Shown piece after piece: positions 35,985 through 44,245 of a stretch of DNA of 64,000 nt (position 1 is the first letter of the stretch; each line of letters starts with the position of its first letter). This DNA comes from Cellulomonas persica. Its GTDB lineage: Bacteria > Actinomycetota > Actinomycetes > Actinomycetales > Cellulomonadaceae. Made by a program: the position numbers and the translations under genes. The stretch covers positions 62,001 through 126,000 of the forward strand of contig NZ_BJUA01000001.1 of the NCBI RefSeq assembly GCF_007989825.1, written 5' to 3'. Under the pieces are notes generated by a model. It was not told the origin of the DNA, made no database searches, and saw nothing but the letters and a program-made list of their open reading frames with translations.

Positions 35985-36004
35985 CGTCTGAGGTACCTCA
36001 GACG
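35985..36004. promoter_or_regulatory. 20-bp perfect palindrome
   Basis: CGTCTGAGGTACCTCAGACG lies 44 bp after the ATPase stop and 120 bp before the next start. Having no loop, it fits a dimeric repressor operator better than a terminator, though it could act as either. Confidence 0.55.
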
Positions 36005-36124
36005 TCTCGGCGCGACGTCCGTGAGGCAGGACTGGTCGATCGCCCGATCCCCCGCACGTCACCTCAGCACCAGAGTCGAGACCGAGGGTGCGGCACAGGC
36101 GGCACCCGCGGGGAGGGAGTCGAC

Positions 36125-36355
36125 ATGAGCGAGCTGTGGGACATCGAGGCGGAGCTGGCCTACCGGCAGGAGCAGGCGGCGGCGGACCTGCGCACGGCGC
36201 GGGCCCGCACGCGAGCCGCGGCACGTGCCACGCCGGTGCGGCGTGGTCGCACGCCGGGCGCCGCCGGCACGAGGGGCGCGGCCCACCGTTCGAGCGGCAC
36301 TGCCGCGCGTGGGTGGTCGCTGCGAGGATCGGGGGCATGGTCCGCGGCCCGATGA
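36125..36355 (+). CDS. Small hypothetical protein
   Basis: A 76-residue protein with an excellent ribosome binding site (GGGAGGGAG) before ATG 36125. The first 40 residues form a charged amphipathic helix (LWDIEAELAYRQEQAAADLRTARARTR), the rest is Arg/Gly/Ala/Ser-rich. Its end overlaps the LuxR gene start by 19 bp. Similar short helical proteins occur before LuxR genes in actinobacteria, but I cannot name a family. Confidence 0.5.
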   Translation: MSELWDIEAELAYRQEQAAADLRTARARTRAAARATPVRRGRTPGAAGTRGAAHRSSGTAARGWSLRGSGAWSAAR

Positions 36356-39204
36356 GCACCCCCTTCGTCGCCCGCTCGGAGCAGGTCCAGTCCCTGCGGG
36401 ACGCCCTGCACCTGGCGGGCTCGGGCGTGCCCGGCGCCGTGCTGCTCGCGGGTGATGCGGGTGTCGGCAAGTCGGCCCTCCTGCGGCACCTCGCGAGCAC
36501 GACGAGCGACGCGACGGTCGTCGTGACGCACTGCGTCGAGCTCGGCGAGATCGGCCTGCCGTACCTGCCGTTCGCCGAGGCGGTCTCGCGGCTGCGCGAG
36601 GTCGACCCCGAGGCGGTCGCCGCGACGCTCGAGGCGCGGCCCGCGCTCGGTCGCCTCGTGCGCGGTGCCGCGGGGCAGGGCGCCGACGACGGCGACCAGC
36701 TCCAGCTGTTCGAAGGCCTCGCCGAGCTGTTCGCGGCGGTCGGTCGACCGGGGCGGCCGCTGCTGGTCGCCGTCGAGGACGCGCACTGGGCGGACGCGTC
36801 CAGCCGCGACGTGCTGCGCTTCCTGGTCACGCGGCTGACCAGCGAGAACGTGCTGCTGGTGATCTCCTACCGCACGGATGACCTGCACCGCCGCCACCCG
36901 TGGCGTCCGGTGGCCGCCGAGCTCGCGCGGCACCCGCGCGTGACGCGCGTCGAGCTGCCGCCGTTCACGGCCGACGAGGTCGCGCAGTTCGCCACCGCGC
37001 TCACGGGCCACGCGGTCGCCGAGCAGACGGTCCGCAGCGTCACCGAGCGGTCGGGCGGCAACGCCTACTTCGCGCAGGAGCTGCTCGAGTCCGCCGGCAG
37101 CGACGAGCTGCCCGGCTCGCTCGCGGACGTGCTGCGCGCGCGCATCGAGCAGGTCGACCCGCAGGTCCAGCAGCTCGCCCGCGTGGCGGCGGTCGCGGGG
37201 CGGCGCGTCGCCGAGCCGCTGCTGCGCGCCGCCGCGCACGTCGCCGCCCCCGGTCTCGACGTCGACACGGCGCTGCGCGAGGCGGTCAGCAGCCACGTGC
37301 TGGGCGTCGAGGACGGCCATCTCGCGTTCCGGCACGCGCTGCTCGCCGAGGCGATCGCGGCCGACCTGCTGCCCGGCGAGCGTTCGTCGCTGCACCGTGC
37401 GTACGTGCGTGTCCTGCGCGACGACCCCGCGCTCGGCGGACCCGCCGAGCTCGCGACGCACGCGCTCGCGGCACCGGACCTGCCGACCGCGCTCGAGGCG
37501 TCGCTCGCCGCCGCCGCGCAGGCCCGTGAGCTGCTCGCACCGCAGGAGGAGCTGCGGCACCTCGAGGTCGCGCTGCGGCTGTGGGACGCCGTGCCCGACG
37601 CCGGGTCGCGCGTCGCGACCCTGTCCGCCGCGGCGAACGCGGCCGCGAACGCCGCGCGGCGCGACCGCGCGATCCAGCTCGCCCGCTCCGCGGTCGAGAT
37701 CGCGGACGACGACGAGCGACCCCGCCTGCGCACGCGCCTCGCACGGCACCTGCAGGCCATGGAACGCACGAAGCAGGCGCTCCAGGAGACGGCCCTCGCG
37801 CTCGAGGAGCTCGGCCCCGCGCCCTGCCCCGACCGCGCCTGGGCGCTCGCGACCCACGCGCGCTCGCTCGTCTGGCTGGACCGCGACGTCGAGGCGTTCG
37901 ACGTGGTCCAGGAGGCGCTCAACGTCGCCCGCAACGTGGGTGCGCTCGACGCCGAGTCGGACGCGCTGACGTCGCTCGCGCTGCTGGTCGCGTCCGACGA
38001 CGCCGACCGCGCCGACGAGATCCTCGCCCAGGCCCTCACGGCCGCGCGCGAGGTGGGTGACACGACCACCGAGCTGCGGATCCTGCAGAACATGGCCTCG
38101 AGCCGGTACGACGTGGGCGACCTCGACGCCGCCGCGGAGCTGGCCGCCACGGGCGTCGAACGCGCACGGCGCACCGGGCTGACGAACACGATGCACGGGC
38201 TGGACCTGAGCGGGTACGCCGCGCTGGTCGCCTACGTGCGCGGCGACCTGTCCCCCGTCGAGGTCCCGGAGCGGGCCGACGACGACGGCGGCTTCCTCGA
38301 CCTCGTCGTGCTGTACGCCGCGACGGCGCGCGGGGACTCCGACGTCGTCGAGCGGTGCCTGCGGCTCGAGCCGTTCTGGTCACGCGACACGGCGATCGCG
38401 CACGTCGCGGGCGGCTGCGGCGCGGACGCGCTCGCGTGGGCGGGCCGGTACGACGAGTCCGTGGCGCTCGTCGACCGCGTGATCGCGCACCTCGAGAAGG
38501 CGTGGCTCCCGCTGTTCTTCGCCGGGATCTGGCTGTCGTCGATCGCGCTGGCGGCACTCGCCGACGCCGCGCAGGACGACCGCGTGCGCGGCCGGGACGC
38601 GAGCGCCCGCGTCGCGGACGGCGAGCGGTTCGCCGCGCGCATCGAGCAGACCGCGCAGCGGCCGCTCCCGCCGGGGCGCCAGGTCGGCCCCGAGGGCCTG
38701 GCCTGGATCGCGCGCGGGCGCGCCGAGCACGCGCGGCTGCTCGGCTCCCCGCCGGGGACGGTCGAGCTGTGGCGCGCTGCCGTCGAGGCCTTCGGGTACG
38801 GCTACCGCTACGAGGTGGCCCGCTCCCGCTGGCGGCTCGCGGAGGCGCTGCTGCTGGCCGGTGACCGCGACGAGGCCGCGGCAGAGGCGGCACTCGCCCT
38901 CGCCGAGGCCGAGGACATGGGGGCCGCCCCGCTGGCCACCGCGATCCGGGAGCTCGCGCGGCGCGGTCGGCTCGCGCTCCCGGGTGAGCGCGCGGGCGGC
39001 ACCGACGTGCTGACGTCCCGCGAGGCCGAGGTGCTCGAGCTCGTCGCACAGGGACTGTCGAACAACCAGATCGGGCGGCGGCTGTTCATCTCCGGCAAGA
39101 CCGTCTCGGTGCACGTCTCGAACGTGCTCGCCAAGCTCGAGGTCTCGGGCCGCGCCGAGGCGGTGGACGTCGCGCACCGACGCGGGCTGATCGGCGCCGG
39201 CTGA
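36337..39204 (+). CDS. Large LuxR-family ATPase regulator (LAL type)
   Basis: A 955-residue transcription factor. An N-terminal STAND/AAA domain has Walker A LAGDAGVGKSALLRHL near residue 40 and Walker B LLVAVEDAHWAD near residue 150. TPR-like helical repeats fill residues 350-870, and a LuxR helix-turn-helix ends the protein (LTSREAEVLELVAQGLSNNQIGRRLF..KTVSVHVSNVLAKLEV, from residue 889). These LAL regulators respond to an unknown ligand through the ATPase and repeats. ATG 36337 is chosen; GAGGAT lies 7 nt before it. ATG 36352 is an in-frame alternative. No obvious target operon adjoins. Confidence 0.93.
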   Translation: MVRGPMSTPFVARSEQVQSLRDALHLAGSGVPGAVLLAGDAGVGKSALLRHLASTTSDATVVVTHCVELGEIGLPYLPFAEAVSRLREVDPEAVAATLEARPALGRLVRGAAGQGADDGDQLQLFEGLAELFAAVGRPGRPLLVAVEDAHWADASSRDVLRFLVTRLTSENVLLVISYRTDDLHRRHPWRPVAAELARHPRVTRVELPPFTADEVAQFATALTGHAVAEQTVRSVTERSGGNAYFAQELLESAGSDELPGSLADVLRARIEQVDPQVQQLARVAAVAGRRVAEPLLRAAAHVAAPGLDVDTALREAVSSHVLGVEDGHLAFRHALLAEAIAADLLPGERSSLHRAYVRVLRDDPALGGPAELATHALAAPDLPTALEASLAAAAQARELLAPQEELRHLEVALRLWDAVPDAGSRVATLSAAANAAANAARRDRAIQLARSAVEIADDDERPRLRTRLARHLQAMERTKQALQETALALEELGPAPCPDRAWALATHARSLVWLDRDVEAFDVVQEALNVARNVGALDAESDALTSLALLVASDDADRADEILAQALTAAREVGDTTTELRILQNMASSRYDVGDLDAAAELAATGVERARRTGLTNTMHGLDLSGYAALVAYVRGDLSPVEVPERADDDGGFLDLVVLYAATARGDSDVVERCLRLEPFWSRDTAIAHVAGGCGADALAWAGRYDESVALVDRVIAHLEKAWLPLFFAGIWLSSIALAALADAAQDDRVRGRDASARVADGERFAARIEQTAQRPLPPGRQVGPEGLAWIARGRAEHARLLGSPPGTVELWRAAVEAFGYGYRYEVARSRWRLAEALLLAGDRDEAAAEAALALAEAEDMGAAPLATAIRELARRGRLALPGERAGGTDVLTSREAEVLELVAQGLSNNQIGRRLFISGKTVSVHVSNVLAKLEVSGRAEAVDVAHRRGLIGAG

Positions 39205-39347
39205 CACCCACGCCCTCCGACGGACGCACCGCACGGGGCGTCACGCGGATCGCGGCACAGCGGCGGCATCACGCAGATCGCCCCACGACGATCACCCCCT
39301 GACGATCGCCCCCTGACAGGGTGTGCCCGTCCTGGGTGCTTCGACGG

Positions 39348-39421
39348 TCGGGGTGGTCGGATTCGAACCGGCGACCTTCCGCTCCCAAAGCGGACGCGCT
39401 ACCAACCTGCGCCACACCCCG
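39348..39421 (-). tRNA. tRNA-Pro (anticodon TGG)
   Basis: Acceptor CGGGGTG (39415-39421, minus strand) pairs with CACCCCG (39349-39355), discriminator A at 39348. The anticodon arm reads TCCGC-TTTGGGA-GCGGA and the T-loop TTCGAAT. CCA is not encoded. Upstream, 39205-39347 holds only imperfect ACGATCGCCCCCTG-type repeats. Confidence 0.97.
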
Positions 39422-39504
39422 TCACGCGGGCGGCCCGCGCGGCACCCAGCCTAGGGGACGCGCCGGGCGCGTCCCGACGCCTGCCCTGTGGTGGGATGTC
39501 GCCC

Positions 39505-40140
39505 GTGACGACGTTCCTCACCCGCGGCGACCGCGTCCTGTTCCAGGGCGACTCCCTGACGGACTGGGGTCGCGACCGCTCGGACCCGTCGAGCCTCGGG
39601 CACGGCTGGGCCGGGATCGCGGCGGCCCTCGCCGGGGCGCGCCGACCCGAGCTGGGTCTGACGTTCCACAACCGCGGGGTCGGCGGCGACACCGCCGCGC
39701 TGGTGCGGGACCGCTGGGAGGCCGATGCGCTCGCGCTCGAGCCGACGGTGATATCGCTGCTCGTCGGCGTCAACGACACCTGGCGCCGGTACGCCCAGGG
39801 CCAGGTCACCAGCGTCGAGGCGTACGAGGAGCACTACCGCGCGCTGCTCGACTCGGCCCGCGAGCGCCTGGACGCCCGCTTCGTGCTCGTCGAGCCGTTC
39901 CTGCTGCCCCGGACGGCGCAGCAGGCGGCCTGGCGCGAGGACCTGGATCCGCGCATCGCGGTCGTGCGGCGGCTCGCCGACGAGTACGGCGCGGTGCTCC
40001 TCGCCGCGGACACGCTGTTCGCGGAGGCGACGATCGTCGCGGGAGCCGCGCACTGGACCACCGACGGCGTGCACCTGACGCCGGCGGGCAACGGCCTGCT
40101 CGCCGAGGCATGGCTCGACACCCTCGGCATCAACGGCTGA
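39505..40140 (+). CDS. SGNH/GDSL hydrolase
   Basis: A 211-residue esterase/acyl hydrolase. All SGNH blocks are seen: FQGDSLTDWG (Ser nucleophile, block I), RGVGGDT (Gly, block II), VGVNDTW (Asn, block III) and TTDGVHLT (Asp-x-x-His, block V). No signal peptide. GTG 39505 is preferred over ATG 39496 because TGGGAT (39492-39497) lies 7 nt before it and would overlap the ATG, and because family members begin at a similar Thr-Phe-Leu. Substrate not predictable. Confidence 0.88.
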   Translation: MTTFLTRGDRVLFQGDSLTDWGRDRSDPSSLGHGWAGIAAALAGARRPELGLTFHNRGVGGDTAALVRDRWEADALALEPTVISLLVGVNDTWRRYAQGQVTSVEAYEEHYRALLDSARERLDARFVLVEPFLLPRTAQQAAWREDLDPRIAVVRRLADEYGAVLLAADTLFAEATIVAGAAHWTTDGVHLTPAGNGLLAEAWLDTLGING

Positions 40141-40238
40141 GCGGTGGCCCCCGGCCCTCCCGAGCGCCTGTCGGCGAGGACCCGCCGTGAGCGCGTCCTT
40201 CGTGCGCCGCTGTCGGTGGCGTGCGGCAGGCTCGTGAC

Positions 40239-42014
40239 GTGATCGTCGTCGTGGCGCGCCCCGGGGCGCAGGCGCCCGACCGGCGGGCCGTGGCCGCGGT
40301 CGTGGCGCCCGACGCGCCCGGCGGGGACGCGGTGCTCGGCACCGAGCGCGCGGTGCGATGGGCGTGGGCGGACACGAACGCGTGGTACCCGCGGCTGCTC
40401 GCGGACGGCGTGCGCGTCGAGCGCTGCCTCGACCTGCGCCTCACGCACCGCCTGCTGCGCTCGTCGGCCACGACGTCGTCGTCACTGCTCGCGACCGCGG
40501 CCTCGGGCCCGTTCGACGAACCTGCGGCCGCACCGGACGAGGCGACGACCCACGCGCCCACGACCCTGTTCGACGCCGTGGACGACGTCGCGGACGACGC
40601 GGCCGCGACGCCCGGCAGCCCCGCACCCATCGGGGCGTCGGGCCTGGCCGGCACCCCCGACCTCGACGCGTGCCTGGCCGAGCTCGACGCGCAGGACGGC
40701 GCGGTGCGGGGCAGCACCGCACCCGGGCGGCTGCGCCTCCTTGTCGCGGGCGAGTCCGCGGGCGCTCTGGCCGCGGCGGAGATGCGGCACGCCGGCCTGC
40801 CGTGGGACGCCCACGTGCACGACGAGGTCCTGCGGGCCCACCTCGGCGCGCGGCCTGCCCGCGGGACGCGGCCGCCCGAGATGGAACGGCTCGCGGCACG
40901 CATCCGCGCCGAGCTCGACGCCCCGAGCCTCAACCCCGACTCGCTGCCCGACGTGCTGCGCGCACTGCGCCGCGTCGGCCTGCCCGTGAGCTCGACGCGC
41001 AAGTGGGAGCTCGCGAACCTGGACCACCCCGCGATCGCTCCGCTCCTGGAGTACAAGACGCTGTCGCGCCTGCACAGCGCGAACGGGTGGGCGTGGCTCG
41101 ACGAGTGGGTACGGGACGGGCGGTTCCGGCCCGAGTACGTGGTCGGCGGTGTCGTGACCGGGCGCTGGGGCTCGTCGGGCGGCGGTGCGCTGCAGATCCC
41201 CCGCCTGCTGCGCACCGCGGTCCGTGCGGACCCCGGGTGGCGGCTCGTCGTCGCGGACGCCGCCCAGCTCGAGCCGCGTGTCCTGGCCGGCATGGCGCAC
41301 GACGAGCGCATGGCCGCGGCGGGAGCCGGGCGGGACCTGTACGCGGGCATCGTCGAGGCGGGCGTCGTGCCGGAGCGCGCGCTCGCCAAGGTCGGGATGC
41401 TCGGCGCGCTGTACGGCGGGACCACGGGGGCGAGCGCGAGCGTCCTGCCGCGGCTGCTGCAGGCGTTCCCGCGAGCGACCGGGCTCGTCGAGGAGGCGGC
41501 GCGCGCGGGTGAGCGCGGCGAGGTCGTCACGACGCTGCTGGGCCGCAGCTCACCGCCTCCCGACGCGAGCTGGCTCCAGGCGCAGGCAGCCGCGCTCGAT
41601 CCCGACGCGACCGACGGCGCGCAGTCGCAGGCACGCGCCCGGACCCGCGCGTGGGGACGGTTCACGCGCAACTTCGTCGTGCAGGGCACGGCCGCCGAGT
41701 GGGCGCTGTGCTGGATCGCCGAGCTGCGCCGCCGACTGTGGGCCATGGGTGCCGAGCAGGACGCACCGGGCGCGGTGCGGGCGCCGTTCGTCGGGCGGCC
41801 GCACCTCGTGTACTTCCTGCACGACGAGCTCGTCGTGCACTGTCCCGCAGGTCTCGCCGACGACGTCGCGGACGCGGTCGTGGACGCCGCGGCATCCGCG
41901 GGCCGTCTGCTGTTCGGAGGCTTCCCGGTCGAGTTCCCGCTGTCGGTGGGCGTCGCGCAGGCGTACGACCAGGCGAAGGACGCCGCGGCGCTGCGTCGCG
42001 ACCCGCGCCGCTGA
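40239..42014 (+). CDS. Short family-A DNA polymerase (exonuclease-like N-domain plus polymerase)
   Basis: A 591-residue protein of the second actinobacterial PolA-like family. The polymerase half keeps motif A (VVADAAQLEPRVLAG, Asp), a shortened O-helix with Lys (ALAKVGMLGALYGG) and motif C HDELVVHC. The N-terminal 240 residues replace the 5'-nuclease and resemble a degenerate 3'-5' exonuclease domain with a low-complexity Ala/Pro/Asp insert (about 90-150). It is a possible lesion-bypass or repair polymerase (inference). GTG 40239 follows CAGGCT (40227-40232) by 6 nt, suggesting a leaderless message. Confidence 0.88.
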   Translation: MIVVVARPGAQAPDRRAVAAVVAPDAPGGDAVLGTERAVRWAWADTNAWYPRLLADGVRVERCLDLRLTHRLLRSSATTSSSLLATAASGPFDEPAAAPDEATTHAPTTLFDAVDDVADDAAATPGSPAPIGASGLAGTPDLDACLAELDAQDGAVRGSTAPGRLRLLVAGESAGALAAAEMRHAGLPWDAHVHDEVLRAHLGARPARGTRPPEMERLAARIRAELDAPSLNPDSLPDVLRALRRVGLPVSSTRKWELANLDHPAIAPLLEYKTLSRLHSANGWAWLDEWVRDGRFRPEYVVGGVVTGRWGSSGGGALQIPRLLRTAVRADPGWRLVVADAAQLEPRVLAGMAHDERMAAAGAGRDLYAGIVEAGVVPERALAKVGMLGALYGGTTGASASVLPRLLQAFPRATGLVEEAARAGERGEVVTTLLGRSSPPPDASWLQAQAAALDPDATDGAQSQARARTRAWGRFTRNFVVQGTAAEWALCWIAELRRRLWAMGAEQDAPGAVRAPFVGRPHLVYFLHDELVVHCPAGLADDVADAVVDAAASAGRLLFGGFPVEFPLSVGVAQAYDQAKDAAALRRDPRR

Positions 42015-42145
42015 CGCTTGCTGCGACGTGCGCGGACGGACGAAAGGCCTGGTTGGCGCGCACCCGGCCGAAATGTGACGAGGGAGACGGTCGCGATCGT
42101 CCGCCATCGCCCGATATCTCGGCGACAGGTGTCAGTGGCCGTGTC

Positions 42146-42273
42146 TAGGGTCGAGGTGAACCGGGCCGTCGAGCCCGCATCGCGGCGCCGCACTGCTCGA
42201 GCGGCCGGACTGCTCGAGCGGCCGGCTGTTCGAACGGCCGGCTGTTCGAACGGCTGGCTGTTCGAGCGGCTGG
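42146..42273 (+). repeat. -10 element and five-copy 16-bp repeat in a 5' leader
   Basis: A TAGGGT hexamer (42146-42151) suggests transcription from about 42158. From 42193 to 42273 five tandem units follow: CTGCTCGAGCGGCCGG (with an extra A after the first), then three diverged copies with TTCGAACGG or TTCGAGCGG cores. Each unit contains a self-complementary CTCGAG/TTCGAA centre, so the leader RNA of the PASTA lipoprotein could fold into serial small hairpins. The remaining gap 42015-42145 shows nothing else. Confidence 0.8.
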
Positions 42274-42314
42274 CGCCGCCCCACCACACGCACCACCCAA
42301 GGGGATCATTCCGT

Positions 42315-42686
42315 ATGAAGTCGTTCGCCGTCCGTTCCGTCGTCGTCCTCGCCGCTGCAGGCTCGCTCCTGCTCGCCGGCTGCTCGTCCGACGACGCGAC
42401 CACCGACACCACTGGGACCGCCGAGGCCACCGCGACCGCGGAGGCCACCCCCGAGCAGACCGAGGCGCCCACCGAGGCCGAGGTGCTCGACGTCACCCAC
42501 ATCCAGCTGCAGACGGCGATCGACACGCTCGGCCTTCGCGGGCTCGAGTCCAAGGCGGTCGACGTCGACGGCAACGAGCTCGTGCCGGACGCCGAGGCCG
42601 TGTACCTCGTCGTCGACCAGGACCCGATCGAGGGCGTCGTCCCCGTCGGCACGGTCATCACGCTGACGGTCGAGAAGAAGGCCTGA
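42315..42686 (+). CDS. PASTA-like lipoprotein
   Basis: A 123-residue lipoprotein: signal peptide with lipobox LLLAGC (Cys23), an acidic Thr/Ala/Glu linker (residues 24-55) and one PASTA-like domain (LQTAIDTLGLRGLESKAVDV ... VDQDPIEGVVPVGTVITLTV). PASTA domains bind peptidoglycan or beta-lactams; this could sense or attach to the wall. ATG 42315 is preceded by AAGGGGAT. It has a long leader with tandem repeats and a strong terminator. Confidence 0.85.
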   Translation: MKSFAVRSVVVLAAAGSLLLAGCSSDDATTDTTGTAEATATAEATPEQTEAPTEAEVLDVTHIQLQTAIDTLGLRGLESKAVDVDGNELVPDAEAVYLVVDQDPIEGVVPVGTVITLTVEKKA

Positions 42687-42727
42687 CGCGGCAGCTGCCT
42701 GCGAACCCGCCACGTCCGGCGGAACCC

Positions 42728-42759
42728 ACGCCCGTCCCGGGACCTCCCGGGGCGGGCGT
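42728..42759 (+). terminator. Intrinsic-type terminator after the PASTA lipoprotein
   Basis: ACGCCCGTCCCGGG (42728-42741) and CCCGGGGCGGGCGT (42746-42759) pair along 14 positions including one wobble, with loop ACCT. Confidence 0.85.
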
Positions 42760-42825
42760 CGTGCGTCCCGGGCCGAGTCAGGCGGGACGCCCGCCCGTCG
42801 ACCCGCGTCCGAGGTGCGGGAACCT

Positions 42826-42855
42826 TTGCGCACGGCACGGCGTTGGCGCTAGCGT
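42826..42855 (+). promoter_or_regulatory. Promoter of the cysteine leader-cysK-cysE operon
   Basis: TTGCGC (42826-42831) and TAGCGT (42850-42855), 18-bp spacer. Start near 42862 gives a leader of about 364 nt before cysK, which contains the Cys-rich peptide and hairpins. Confidence 0.65.
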
Positions 42856-42897
42856 CACCCACGACTGCGGCCCCCGTGCCGCCCCCAGGAGGAGAGC

Positions 42898-42969
42898 ATG
42901 AGCGAGCGGACGTCCGCCCCCGCCTCCTTCTCGCGCGCCTTCGTGGCGCCCTGTTGTCGCTGTCGGTAG
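42898..42969 (+). CDS. Cysteine-rich leader peptide upstream of cysK
   Basis: A 23-codon frame: ATG 42898 preceded by a near-perfect ribosome binding site AGGAGGAG (42887-42894) and ended by TAG 42967-42969. The peptide begins MSERTSAPASFSR and ends with Cys-Cys-Arg-Cys-Arg. All three Cys codons (42952-42954, 42955-42957, 42961-42963) are TGT, the codon rarely used in this G+C-rich genome, which would increase ribosome stalling when Cys-tRNA is scarce. Directly after the stop a nested hairpin begins. The gene that follows is cysteine synthase, so a cysteine-responsive attenuator is the natural reading. Such Cys-rich upstream frames are known from mycobacteria, in different families. Confidence 0.82.
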   Translation: MSERTSAPASFSRAFVAPCCRCR

Positions 42970-43128
42970 AGCGCTGGCTCCTGCGCGCGACGACACCCTC
43001 CCTGGCGGGAGTGTCCGGTGCGCCAGCGCTCGCCCCGGCGGCTCGTCCGCACCCGGCGTCCTCGCCGGCGCAGCCACCCCCTGAGAGCACCAGATCGGTG
43101 TCGGGACCCGGACCGGCGGGACCGCCGG
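42969..43128 (+). promoter_or_regulatory. Candidate cysteine attenuator structure
   Basis: Outer 10-bp arms GAGCGCTGGC (42969-42978) and GCCAGCGCTC (43022-43031) begin at the last base of the leader stop codon. Inside lies a second hairpin: GACAC-CC-TCCC (42992-43002) pairing with GGGA-GTGTC (43007-43015), loop TGGC. A third G+C-rich inverted repeat, CCGGCGG/CCGCCGG, is at 43113-43128. A ribosome stalled on the Cys codons would mask the left outer arm and change folding. Whether it controls termination or translation is not evident, since no U tract is present. Confidence 0.7.
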
Positions 43129-43225
43129 ACCTCGTCGCCACCGTCTCACCCGCTCGCAGCCCGTTCGTCAGGCAAGTCCCCCGCATCCGCCGTCGCACCC
43201 GCGGCGGCTCGACCGAAGAGGAACC

Positions 43226-44161
43226 ATGGCACGCATCTACGACGACGCGACCGCGCTCATCGGCAACACCCCGCTGGTCCGCATCAACAAGATCACCGAC
43301 GGCGCCCCCGCGACGGTCGTCGGCAAGCTCGAGTTCTACAACCCGGCCAACTCCGTCAAGGACCGCATCGGTGTCGCGATCATCGACGCGGCCGAGGCGT
43401 CGGGCGAGCTCAAGCCGGGCGGCACCATCGTCGAGGCGACGTCGGGCAACACGGGCATCGCGCTCGCGTTCGTCGGCGCGGCGCGCGGCTACGACGTCGT
43501 CCTGACCATGCCGGAGACGATGTCGAAGGAGCGCCGCGCGCTCCTTCGTGCGTTCGGCGCCGAGCTCATCCTCACGCCGGGCTCCGAGGGCATGAAGGGT
43601 GCGGTCAACCGTGCGAACGAGATCGTCGCCGAGCGTCCCGGTGCGGTCCTGGCCCGTCAGTTCGCGAACGAGGCCAACCCCGCGATCCACCGCAAGACCA
43701 CGGCCGAGGAGATCTGGGCCGACACCGACGGCCAGATCGACATCCTGGTCGCCGGCATCGGCACGGGCGGCACCATCACGGGCGTCGGCCAGGTGCTCAA
43801 GGAGCGCAAGCCGGACGTCAAGATCGTCGCGGTCGAGCCGGCCGAGTCCCCGATCCTCAACGGCGGCCAGCCCGGCCCGCACAAGATCCAGGGCATCGGC
43901 GCGAACTTCGTGCCGGAGATCCTCGACACCTCGGTGTACGACGAGGTCATCGACATCGACGCCGACACGGCCGTCACGTACGCGCGCCGCGCCGCCGCCG
44001 AGGAGGGCCTGCTCGTCGGCATCTCGTCGGGCGCCGCGCTCGCGGCCGCCAAGCAGCTCGCGGAGCGTCCGGAGAACGCGGGCAAGCTGATCGTCGCGAT
44101 CATCCCGTCGTTCGGCGAGCGCTACCTGTCGACGATCCTCTACGCCGACCTGCTCGACTGA
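43226..44161 (+). CDS. cysK: Cysteine synthase A (O-acetylserine sulfhydrylase)
   Basis: A 311-residue PLP enzyme making cysteine from O-acetylserine and sulfide. PLP-binding Lys45 is in [11 protein letters not shown], the substrate loop is TSGNTGIAL, and the phosphate cup is [10 protein letters not shown]; the C-terminus has [10 protein letters not shown]. It ends in DLLD, different from the usual CysE-binding tail but the neighbour is cysE. ATG 43226 follows AGAGGAA. It is preceded by the Cys-rich leader peptide and followed by cysE. Confidence 0.97.
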   Translation: MARIYDDATALIGNTPLVRINKITDGAPATVVGKLEFYNPANSVKDRIGVAIIDAAEASGELKPGGTIVEATSGNTGIALAFVGAARGYDVVLTMPETMSKERRALLRAFGAELILTPGSEGMKGAVNRANEIVAERPGAVLARQFANEANPAIHRKTTAEEIWADTDGQIDILVAGIGTGGTITGVGQVLKERKPDVKIVAVEPAESPILNGGQPGPHKIQGIGANFVPEILDTSVYDEVIDIDADTAVTYARRAAAEEGLLVGISSGAALAAAKQLAERPENAGKLIVAIIPSFGERYLSTILYADLLD

Positions 44162-44168
44162 GCGGCTG

Positions 44169-44203
44169 CCGCACCCCGGAGCGCCCGTGCGCCCGGGGTG
44201 CGG
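44169..44203 (+). terminator. Hairpin between cysK and cysE
   Basis: CCGCACCCCGG (44169-44179) pairs perfectly with CCGGGGTGCGG (44193-44203); an inner GCGC/GCGC extends it with loop CCGT. It may partially terminate transcription, reducing cysE relative to cysK. Confidence 0.7.
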
Positions 44204-44245
44204 CGACCCCGTCTCACCACCCGCGTCCCCCGAGAGCCAGGTCCC

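Noticed and set aside
39205-39347. Imperfect ACGATCGCCCCCTG repeats before tRNA-Pro
   Set aside because: Only two clear copies; too short and diverged to call an element.
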